A stretch of DNA of 43,067 nt, taken from Myxococcaceae bacterium. Its GTDB lineage: Bacteria > Myxococcota > Myxococcia > Myxococcales > Myxococcaceae. Of the stretch, positions 23,042 to 29,720 are shown piece by piece. The notes beneath the pieces were generated by a model, which worked only from the letters and a program-made list of their open reading frames with translations, was not told the DNA's origin and ran no database searches. The position numbers and the translations under genes were made by a program. Positions within the stretch are counted from its first letter, which is position 1, and the number at the start of each line of letters is the position of its first letter. The stretch lies in NCBI GenBank assembly GCA_016926755.1, contig JAFGNZ010000217.1:1-43067 (forward strand). The letters are read 5' to 3'.

Positions 23042-26000
23042 TCAGTTGTTGGCGGCGCCCGCGAGGATCCACGAGCGCACGCGCACCACCAGCCCTGGGT
23101 TGTTGGTGAAGTAGTTCGTATCGCTCGCGGGCATGCGGCTGCCGCACGTGGTGCCCTCCATCTTGCGGATGAGGGCCGAGTTGTCCGGATCACCGGGCAC
23201 GACGCGCATGAGCGTGGAGCACGCCGCGTTGTTGGTGGCGACGTTGACCAGGTTGGCGTGGCTGCTGCCGGCCGCGAGGCTGAGGCCGCCACTGGCCCCG
23301 TGACAGGCCGTGCAAGAGGGCGCCGTGTTCCACACGTTCTGCACCTCGGTGTAGGCAGGCACATTGACGGGGAAGGTGATGCTGCGCGTCACGGGGGCGC
23401 TCTGCTGGTCGGTGACGCTCACCCTGATGGTGAAGGAGGTCTGCGCGCTCACGACAGGAGAGAACCACTGGGCGCTGGTGCCGCTGCGGCTCACCCAGGT
23501 TCCCTGCGTGGCCGGAGAGGTCTGGGTCCAGGTGATGGTGAGCGGATCGCCATCCGGATCGCTCGCCGTGATGGAGAAGCTCCCCGTGGTGCCCGCGCTC
23601 AGCGAAGCGGGCCCGCTGATGGTGGCGCTCACGACGGGGGCCTGGTTCACCAGCACCACGCTGATGTTGATGGTGCCCTCCACGCTGCCGCCCTGGCCGT
23701 CCGAGACGGTGACGCGCAGCTGGTAGGTCCCGGTGGCCGTCACGTTCGGGGCTATCCAGGTGGGGTTGGTGGCGGAGGTGCTGCTGAAGGTCCCCACCGG
23801 GGAGGCGGGAGACACCTGGGACCAGGCGTAGGTGAGCGGGTCCCCATCCGCGTCCGTCGCGCTGACCGAGAGGCTGATGGACTGCTGCTCGTTCACCGTG
23901 GTGGCGGAGGCCGAGGGCCCCGCCGTGAGCGTGGGCGCCGTGTTGACGAAGGCGCGCACCGTCACGGGGGCTGCGCTGTTGGCCGAGCCGCCCCGGTCGT
24001 CCGACACCGTGACGCGGAGCTGGAACGTCGTCTCGGCCGCCGTCTTCGGGGCGGTCCAGGTGGGGTTGGACGTGGTGGTGCTGCTGAACGAGCCCGCGGG
24101 GTCGGGGGGCTCCTGCGTCCACGCGTAGGTGAGCGGATCACCGTCCGGATCGGACGCGGTGACCGCGAGGCTGGTGGCCTGCTGGGCGTCCAGCGTGGAG
24201 GGGGTGGCCGTGGGCCCCGTCAGCGTCGGCGGGTTGTTCTGCGGCATCGGCGGCGCCACCGTCACATCCACCTGACCGTCCACGGAGCCGCCCTGGCCGT
24301 CGGACACCGTCACCGCCAGCGTGAAGGTCTGGGTGCTGGCCACCACCGGCGAGGTCCAGGTGGGGTTGCTCGTGGTGGTGCTGCTGAACGTGCCCGCGGG
24401 GCTGGCGGGGACCTGCGTCCAGGCATAGGTGAGCGGGTCGCCGTCCGGGTCCGCCGCGGTGACGGAGAGCTGGATGGCCGCCGCGCCCATCACCGAGGTG
24501 GGCGAGGCCTGCGGCCCCTGCGAGATCGTGGGCGACTGGTTGGGCGGAGGGCGCACGGTCACCGCCACAGCGCCGCTGGCGGAACCCCCCTTGCCGTCGG
24601 ACACCGTGACGCGGAGCTGGAAGGTCGTCTGGGCCGTCACGGCCGGCGCGGTCCAGGAGGGGTTGGCCACGGTGGTGCTGCTGAACGAGCCTGCGGGGTC
24701 GGCGGGCTCCTGCGTCCACGCGTAGGTGAGCGGATCCCCGTCCGGATCGGACGCGGTGACCGAGAGGTTGGTGGACTGCTGGGAGTCCACGGTGGTGGGG
24801 TTGGCGGTGGGGCCCGCGGTCAGCGTCGGCGCGCCGTTCTGCGGCTCCGGTGGCGCCACGGTCACGTTCACCTGGCCGTCCACGGAGCCGCCCTTGCCGT
24901 CGGACACCGTCACCACCAGCGTGAAGATCTGGGTGCTGGCCACCACCGGCGAGGTCCAGGTGGGGTTGGCCGTGGAGGTGGTGCTGAACGTGCCCGCGGG
25001 GCTGGCGGGGGTCTGCGTCCAGGCATAGGTGAGCGAGTCGCCATCCGCGTCTGCCGCGGTGACGGAGAGCTGGACGGCCGCCGCGCCCGTCACCGAGGTG
25101 GGCGAGGCCTGCGGCCCCTGCGAGATCGTGGGCGACCGGTTGGGCGGAGGGAGCACGGTCACCGTCACGGAGCCCGCGACGAGGCCGCCCTTGCCGTCGG
25201 ACACCGTGACGCGGAGCTGGAAGTTCGTCTGGGTCGTCACCGTCGGCGCCGTCCAGGTGGGGGTGGCCGCGGAGGTGTTGCTGAAGGCTCCCGCCGGAGA
25301 CGAGGGCGTCTGGTTCCAGGCATAGGTGAGCGAGTCGCCATCCGCATCCGCGGCGGTGACGGAGAGGTTCACGGACTGCTGCGAGTTGACGGTCGTGGAG
25401 GAGGCGGTGGGGCCCGCGGTCAGCGTGGGCGCGGCGTTCTGGTTGCTCGGCGGCGCGACGTCCACCTCCACCTGGCCCTGCACGGTGCCGCCATTGCCGT
25501 CCGAGACGGTCACCCTCAGCGTGAAGCGCTGGGGGGTGCTCACCTCGGGCGAGGTCCAGGTGGGGTTGGCCGCGGAGAGGCTGCTGAAGGCGCCGACGGG
25601 CGTGGCGGGCTCCTGCGTCCAGGAGTAGGTGAGCGCGTCATCGTCCGCGTCCGAGGCGGAGAGGGAGAGCTGGATCGCGACGGCGCCCGTCACGGACGAG
25701 GGGGACGCGCTGGGCGTTCCGGAGGCGATGACGGGCGCGCGATTGGCGGGGACGGGCGGGCGCACCACCACCGTCACCGAGCGGCGGACCGTGCCTTCCC
25801 TGCCATCCGACACCGTGACGCCGAGCTGGAAGGACGTCACCGAGGTGACCTGCGGCGCCGTCCAGGTGGGGCTGGCGGCGGCAGGATCGCTGAAGGCGCC
25901 CGCCGGCGACGCGGGCGTCTGCGCCCAGGCGTAGGTGAGCGAGTCATTGTCCGGGTCCGTGGCCTGCAGGGAGATCGCCACCGCGGCGCCGGAGGTCACG

Positions 26001-26134
26001 TCCGCGGACTGCACGCTCGGGCCGGTGAGGATGGGGGGCTTGTTCGCGGGAGGCTGGGGGTCGTCACCGCAGGCAGAGGCCAACATCCCAACGAGCAATA
26101 ACGACGCGAGGCACAGCGAAGACTGGCGGTACAT
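23042..26134 (-). CDS. Lipoprotein with nine Ig/PKD-like repeats and a c-type haem domain
   Basis: A 1030-residue lipoprotein. The signal peptide ends at LASAC (lipidated Cys22). Residues 31-927 hold nine consecutive beta-sandwich repeats of about 100 residues, each with DPDGDPLTYAWTQ, PTWTAP and VTVSDGxGG motifs. The C-terminal 103 residues contain a single CTACH haem-binding site (Cys941, Cys944, His945) and a later RMP whose Met (about 1001) is the likely sixth ligand. This resembles mono-haem c-type domains found at the end of large myxobacterial and planctomycete surface proteins. It probably places a redox centre on a long rigid stalk at the cell surface (inference). GGGAGG precedes the ATG. 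The next gene follows within 10 bases. Confidence 0.85.
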   Translation of the reverse strand: MYRQSSLCLASLLLVGMLASACGDDPQPPANKPPILTGPSVQSADVTSGAAVAISLQATDPDNDSLTYAWAQTPASPAGAFSDPAAASPTWTAPQVTSVTSFQLGVTVSDGREGTVRRSVTVVVRPPVPANRAPVIASGTPSASPSSVTGAVAIQLSLSASDADDDALTYSWTQEPATPVGAFSSLSAANPTWTSPEVSTPQRFTLRVTVSDGNGGTVQGQVEVDVAPPSNQNAAPTLTAGPTASSTTVNSQQSVNLSVTAADADGDSLTYAWNQTPSSPAGAFSNTSAATPTWTAPTVTTQTNFQLRVTVSDGKGGLVAGSVTVTVLPPPNRSPTISQGPQASPTSVTGAAAVQLSVTAADADGDSLTYAWTQTPASPAGTFSTTSTANPTWTSPVVASTQIFTLVVTVSDGKGGSVDGQVNVTVAPPEPQNGAPTLTAGPTANPTTVDSQQSTNLSVTASDPDGDPLTYAWTQEPADPAGSFSSTTVANPSWTAPAVTAQTTFQLRVTVSDGKGGSASGAVAVTVRPPPNQSPTISQGPQASPTSVMGAAAIQLSVTAADPDGDPLTYAWTQVPASPAGTFSSTTTSNPTWTSPVVASTQTFTLAVTVSDGQGGSVDGQVDVTVAPPMPQNNPPTLTGPTATPSTLDAQQATSLAVTASDPDGDPLTYAWTQEPPDPAGSFSSTTTSNPTWTAPKTAAETTFQLRVTVSDDRGGSANSAAPVTVRAFVNTAPTLTAGPSASATTVNEQQSISLSVSATDADGDPLTYAWSQVSPASPVGTFSSTSATNPTWIAPNVTATGTYQLRVTVSDGQGGSVEGTINISVVLVNQAPVVSATISGPASLSAGTTGSFSITASDPDGDPLTITWTQTSPATQGTWVSRSGTSAQWFSPVVSAQTSFTIRVSVTDQQSAPVTRSITFPVNVPAYTEVQNVWNTAPSCTACHGASGGLSLAAGSSHANLVNVATNNAACSTLMRVVPGDPDNSALIRKMEGTTCGSRMPASDTNYFTNNPGLVVRVRSWILAGAANN
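23354..26044 (-). repeat. Array of nine ~300-base tandem repeats in the haem lipoprotein gene
   Basis: Nine in-frame units average 299 bases. Units 3+4 and 5+6 form a two-unit higher-order repeat: odd units start APTLTAGPTA and even units start SPTISQGPQASPTSV. Antisense stop-free frames recur with the same 297-306 base period, confirming regular spacing. Unit 9 is the most diverged. Confidence 0.85.
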
Positions 26135-26344
26135 GGACCCTCCCAAGACGAACGGGCTCGAACCCTAGCCCAGATCCGGGAGGGATTGATGCCTCGGGGG
26201 GGATTCCCGGGACCGGGAGCCTCGGCGCTTCTCGCCCAGCAGCCGGGGCGGGATGAAGCGTGACATCGATGATGCCCCAGCCGCCGAAGCTTCCCTGAAC
26301 CCGCGCGAGGGACTTGCCTTGGCCCCCCACGTCTCGCTCAAGCT

Positions 26345-26362
26345 CCCTCCCGAGAGGGAGGG
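26345..26362 (+). promoter_or_regulatory. Hairpin sequestering the ribosome site of the creatininase-like gene
   Basis: CCCTCCC and GGGAGGG form a perfect seven-base GC stem closed by a GAGA (GNRA-type) tetraloop. The right arm is the likely Shine-Dalgarno sequence, 4 bases before the GTG at 26367. Such a hairpin would reduce translation unless opened. Confidence 0.45.
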
Positions 26363-26366
26363 TGCC

Positions 26367-27236
26367 GTGACGAAGCTCCAAGGGATTTCGCTGTTCCTCT
26401 GTGTATCGCTCCTCGTGCTGCCGGTGCTCGCCATGGCCCAGGCCGGCGGGCGGCAGGCCAAGGCGCGGGGCGTCCTGCTGGAGCAACTCATCTGGCAGCA
26501 GGCCGAGAAGGTCCTCACGCCCGAAACGGTGGTGGTCATCGCGCTGGGCGCGCAGGCCAAGGAGCATGGCCCGCACCTGCCCCTCGCCAACGACTGGAAC
26601 ATGGCCGAGTACCTGAAGCAGCGCGTGCTCCAGGGCTCCGACGTCGTGATCGCCCCGACGATCAACTACTCGTACTACCCGGCGTTCGTGGAGTACCCCG
26701 GCTCGACGTCGCTGCGGCTGGAGACGGCCCGGGACGTCATCGTCGACATCTGCCGCGGCCTGGCCCGCTTCGGCCCTCGCCGCTTCTACGTGCTCAACAC
26801 CGGCATCTCCACGCTGCGGGCGCTCCGTCCGGCGGCGGAGCTGCTCGCGGCCGATGGCATCACCCTGCACTTCACCAACCTGCTGCACGCCACCAGCGAG
26901 GTGGAGAAGGAGGTACAGCAGCAGGCGGGCGGCACCCACGCCGACGAGCTGGAGACGTCGATGATGCTCTACATCGCCCCAAAGACGGTGGACATGGCCA
27001 GGGCCGTCAAGGACTACCACCCCGGCAAGGGGCCCTTCAGCCGGACTCCCACCGACGCGGGCATCTACTCGGAGAGCGGCGTCTATGGGGACGCGACGCT
27101 GGCGACCCGCGCCAAGGGCAAGCGCGTGGTGGAGGCGTTGGTGAGCGCCATCCTCGCGGACATCGAGGCGCTGCGCCGGACCCCCGTGGGGGCTCCCCAG
27201 GCCGCCGATGGGGGCGTGCCGACGGGCTCACACTGA
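26367..27236 (+). CDS. Secreted creatininase-family protein
   Basis: A 289-residue protein beginning at a GTG, with a signal peptide (KLQGISLFLCVSLLVLPVLAMAQA). The creatininase fold is marked by KEHGPHLPLANDW (65-77; Glu66, His67, His70, Asp76), SYYPAFVEYPGSTSL, and HADELETSM (191-199). The second metal motif of classical creatininases (NGHxxN/NGHxEN) is replaced by VLNTGIST, so part of the usual two-metal site is missing. I recall the same variant in other exported members of the family. It is likely a periplasmic amidohydrolase-like protein of unknown substrate. Starting at 26253 would place 38 extra residues ahead of the signal peptide, so the GTG is preferred. Transcribed divergently from the lipoprotein. 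Confidence 0.8.
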   Translation: MTKLQGISLFLCVSLLVLPVLAMAQAGGRQAKARGVLLEQLIWQQAEKVLTPETVVVIALGAQAKEHGPHLPLANDWNMAEYLKQRVLQGSDVVIAPTINYSYYPAFVEYPGSTSLRLETARDVIVDICRGLARFGPRRFYVLNTGISTLRALRPAAELLAADGITLHFTNLLHATSEVEKEVQQQAGGTHADELETSMMLYIAPKTVDMARAVKDYHPGKGPFSRTPTDAGIYSESGVYGDATLATRAKGKRVVEALVSAILADIEALRRTPVGAPQAADGGVPTGSH

Positions 27237-27311
27237 GCGCCATAGAAGGTGATCGGAGCGCTCGGGGACGGCACAATCCCGGGCGGCAGTCCCGCCCCAG
27301 GAGTCTCCGCC

Positions 27312-28232
27312 ATGCGCGTCGTCCTGATGTCCGGTTCCTCCCACCCCGCGCTGGGGGCGGCTGTATCGAGCCTGATCGATCTCGAGCTGGGACGATGCCT
27401 CCTCGATGTCTTCCCCGACGGCGAGCACCACGTGGAGGTCTCCGAGGAGGTGAGGGGCTGTGATGTCTACCTCCTCCAGCCGCTGGGGCCGCCCGTGGAC
27501 TCCCACCTCATGGAGCTGCTCCTGCTGGTGGATGCGTGCCGGCGCCGTGGGGCCTCGCGGGTGACGGTGCTCGTGCCCTACCTGGCCTATGCCCGGCATG
27601 ATCGCCGGGAGACGGGGCGGGAGCCGCTGGGGGCGCGGCTGGTGGCGGACCTCATCCGCGCCGCGGGGGTGGACCGGGTCGTCGTGGTGGACCTGCACAG
27701 CCCGGCCGTCGAGGGCTGCTTCAACATCCCCGTGGAGCACCTGAGCGCCATGCCGCTGCTGGCCGAGCACCTGCGCGGCACGGCCACGCCGGGCGCTGTC
27801 ATCGTCTCGCCCGATCTGGGCGGGCTGAAGCGCGCGGAGCGGTACGCGGCCCAGCTCAAGCTCCCGGTGGCCGTGGTCCACAAGCGCCGCATGAGCGGCT
27901 CCCAGGTGCAGGCGCGCAGCATCACGGGCGAGGTGAAGGGCTGCGCCCCCATCCTGGTGGACGACATGATCTCCACCGCTGGCACCATCGAGGCGGCGGT
28001 GAACGCCCTGCTGGAGGCCGGCTGCACGCCAGAGATCACCGTGGTGGCCACGCACGCGCTGCTGGTGGGCCCCGCGATCGATCGGCTCCAGCGGCTCCCG
28101 CTCCGCCGCCTCCTCACGACGGACAGCGTCCCCCTGACCGGGCGGCTGCCGTTCGCGGTGGAGGTGGTGTCCATCGCCCCGCTGCTGGCCCGGGCCATCG
28201 AGCTGCTGCGCATGGGCGGCCAGGGCAGCTGA
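27312..28232 (+). CDS. prs: Ribose-phosphate pyrophosphokinase (PRPP synthetase) homologue
   Basis: A 306-residue protein with the PRPP-synthetase layout. An N-terminal phosphoribosyltransferase-like domain has DVFPDGEHHVEV, followed by YARHDRRE (92-99), equivalent to the ATP-binding YARQDRK, and VDLHSPAVEGCF (127-138). The second half has SPDLGGLKRAERYA (166-179) and the PRPP-binding loop VDDMISTAGT (216-225). It makes PRPP from ribose-5-phosphate and ATP (family role). It is slightly shorter than typical bacterial enzymes (about 315), and several positions deviate (His-Asp for Gln-Asp), so it could be a paralogue of the main prs gene. AGGAG precedes the ATG at 27312. Confidence 0.85.
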   Translation: MRVVLMSGSSHPALGAAVSSLIDLELGRCLLDVFPDGEHHVEVSEEVRGCDVYLLQPLGPPVDSHLMELLLLVDACRRRGASRVTVLVPYLAYARHDRRETGREPLGARLVADLIRAAGVDRVVVVDLHSPAVEGCFNIPVEHLSAMPLLAEHLRGTATPGAVIVSPDLGGLKRAERYAAQLKLPVAVVHKRRMSGSQVQARSITGEVKGCAPILVDDMISTAGTIEAAVNALLEAGCTPEITVVATHALLVGPAIDRLQRLPLRRLLTTDSVPLTGRLPFAVEVVSIAPLLARAIELLRMGGQGS

Positions 28233-28250
28233 GGTCCAGCGGCTCCGGCA

Positions 28251-28333
28251 CTGTTTTTCATTTCTGCCCAAGTCCGGTAAAAACAGCGTGTTTCATTTCA
28301 TCCCTGGAATGTTTGCATTTTATTCCTGAAATG
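28251..28333 (+). promoter_or_regulatory. AT-rich regulatory region with inverted and direct repeats
   Basis: A locally AT-rich stretch in an otherwise GC-rich window. CTGTTTTT (28251-28258) and AAAAACAG (28279-28286) form an inverted repeat 20 bases apart. Two 18-base direct repeats, CATTTCATCCCTGGAATG (28294-28311) and CATTTTATTCCTGAAATG (28316-28333), share 15 of 18 bases, are 22 bases apart (two helical turns), and each has partial internal dyad symmetry. It resembles an activator or repressor site controlling the kinase-like gene at 28459. Confidence 0.5.
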
Positions 28334-28458
28334 AAGACACGAGGCGCAGACCTGTCTTTCAGACTCGAAAAGCTCCTCCGAGAACGCGGGGCTCCCCTGA
28401 GTTGAAAGCCGCACGGAGTGGGTGTAACCCATTGAGCAGCGGTGAATGGGAGTGCTCG

Positions 28459-29604
28459 ATGAGAGACAGGGTGTTGCACTCGATACGTCCGGATGTTTTG
28501 ACTCCTGGAACGCAGGTGGAGCACTGGCGGATCCTCGAGAGCCTGGGGCAACGAGGGCAGGGCGCGCTCTACCGTGTGGAGGATGTCCGGCACCCCGGAG
28601 CGCCGCTGACGCTGAAGCTCTCGCTCCGCGCGCAAGAGGGGGCCCTTGAAGACAAGGTGGCCCGGCTGGGCGCGGCGCATTCCAACCTGGCTCGGCTGCG
28701 CGGCTACGGGCGCGCGGCTCTCCCAGGCGGCGCCTGCTTCTTCTCCGTCCGCGACCAGGTGCCCGGGTGGGAGCTGCCGGCGTGGGTGGAGATGGCCAAC
28801 CCCTCCTTCCTCCAGATCGCCGCGCTCCTGAGCCGGCTGGCCTCGGCGCTGAACGACATGCACGCGCGGGACACCTGGCACCGGGAGATCCACCCGGACA
28901 ACATCCAGGTGCGCGAGGAGGACGGAGAGCCGGTGCTGCTGGACCTGCGGGCCGGCGGTGACGAGGGCGTGGACGCGCTCCTCCAGGAGCCCCTGCCACC
29001 GGAGGCCCAGGTGTTCCGCAGCCCCGAGGCGCTGCGCTTCCTGAGGATGAACGGCGGCCGCAAGGACGCCCGCTACCACGACCTGCCCACCGATGATTTG
29101 TACGCCATTGGGGCCACCGCGTACTGGCTGGTGACGGGGCACCCGCCCTTCTCCCCGAGCCTGCCGATGGAGCAGCTCCACACCGGGATCGAGCTGCGGA
29201 TGCCGCCGCCGCCGTGGGAGGTGAATCCGCGAGTGCCCAGGCCGCTGGGGGCGATCATCATGAGGCTGATGAGCAAGCTCCCCGAGGCCCGGCCGCAGAG
29301 AGGGGAGACCCTGAACGCGGAGCTGATGGTGGCCGTGTCCGCGGGGCCCCGCTCCATGTGGGCGACGCGCGTCTTCGACTGGGAGCGCGATCAGGAAGGC
29401 CGGGAGATCTTGCCGCGCCGCGTCGTCCGCCCACCCCCTCCCAAGGTGCCGCCGCCGCCGGGGCTGAAGCTGCCGCGGGTCGTCTATTTCTTCAGCCCGC
29501 CCCCCGGGCAGCCGGCCGTGTTCAACGAGGGGCCCGCCGCTCGGAGGCGCTCCTTCGGGAGCGAGCCGCCCGATCCCCTGGGACCCTGGTCCCGGATGAT
29601 GTGA
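28459..29604 (+). CDS. Ser/Thr-kinase-fold protein with altered catalytic loop (probable pseudokinase)
   Basis: A 381-residue protein with a kinase domain at about residues 15-290. The ATP-anchoring Lys53 (TLKLSL) is present, but the catalytic HRD is WHREIHPDN (140-148), with Glu143 replacing the Asp. The DFG motif is DLR (162-164): the metal-binding Asp is kept and the Phe-Gly lost. SPE (188-190) and TDDLYAIG (211-218) mark the activation-segment end and helix F. The glycine loop is degenerate (GQRGQGALY). The C-terminal 90 residues are Pro-rich and basic, with no membrane helix. It is probably a scaffold or weak kinase. ATG 28459 has GGGAG upstream. A repeat-bearing promoter region precedes it and eutBC follows 116 bases downstream. 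Confidence 0.8.
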   Translation: MRDRVLHSIRPDVLTPGTQVEHWRILESLGQRGQGALYRVEDVRHPGAPLTLKLSLRAQEGALEDKVARLGAAHSNLARLRGYGRAALPGGACFFSVRDQVPGWELPAWVEMANPSFLQIAALLSRLASALNDMHARDTWHREIHPDNIQVREEDGEPVLLDLRAGGDEGVDALLQEPLPPEAQVFRSPEALRFLRMNGGRKDARYHDLPTDDLYAIGATAYWLVTGHPPFSPSLPMEQLHTGIELRMPPPPWEVNPRVPRPLGAIIMRLMSKLPEARPQRGETLNAELMVAVSAGPRSMWATRVFDWERDQEGREILPRRVVRPPPPKVPPPPGLKLPRVVYFFSPPPGQPAVFNEGPAARRRSFGSEPPDPLGPWSRMM

Positions 29605-29624
29605 GCGCAGACTGCTCGAAGTGA

Positions 29625-29654
29625 GCGTTCCCCCCTGGCTGGTTGGGGGAGCGC
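29625..29654 (+). terminator. Stable hairpin between the kinase-like gene and eutBC
   Basis: GCGTTCCCCC (29625-29634) pairs with GGGGGAGCGC (29645-29654), ten bases with one G-T pair and a ten-base loop. It lies 20 bases after the kinase-like stop and is followed by another small GGCGCC dyad but no T-run. It could be a Rho-dependent or attenuator-like element, or simply GC-rich structure. Confidence 0.3.
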
Positions 29655-29720
29655 CGGGCATGGCGCCTGGGCGCCCCTCTCATTAACCTGCGGGCCATCC
29701 CGCGGTTGGGGGGAGTGTCT

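Noticed and set aside
23354-26044. Regular ~300-base repeats considered as a CRISPR-like or mobile repeat array
   Set aside because: The units are in-frame protein domains with coding-type divergence; there are no spacers or cas genes.
22586-26101. Open frame of about 1170 residues opposite the repeat lipoprotein
   Set aside because: It follows the 300-base repeat period of the minus-strand gene and is low-complexity Gly/Arg/His; no start signal or motif supports it.
28294-28333. CTGGAATGTTTGCA considered as a sigma54 promoter
   Set aside because: The GG to GC spacing is nine bases instead of the required twelve, so the -24/-12 geometry fails.
29605-29720. Possible cobalamin riboswitch upstream of eutBC
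   Set aside because: The gap is only 116 bases, and the conserved B12-box elements were not found; only GC-rich hairpins are visible.
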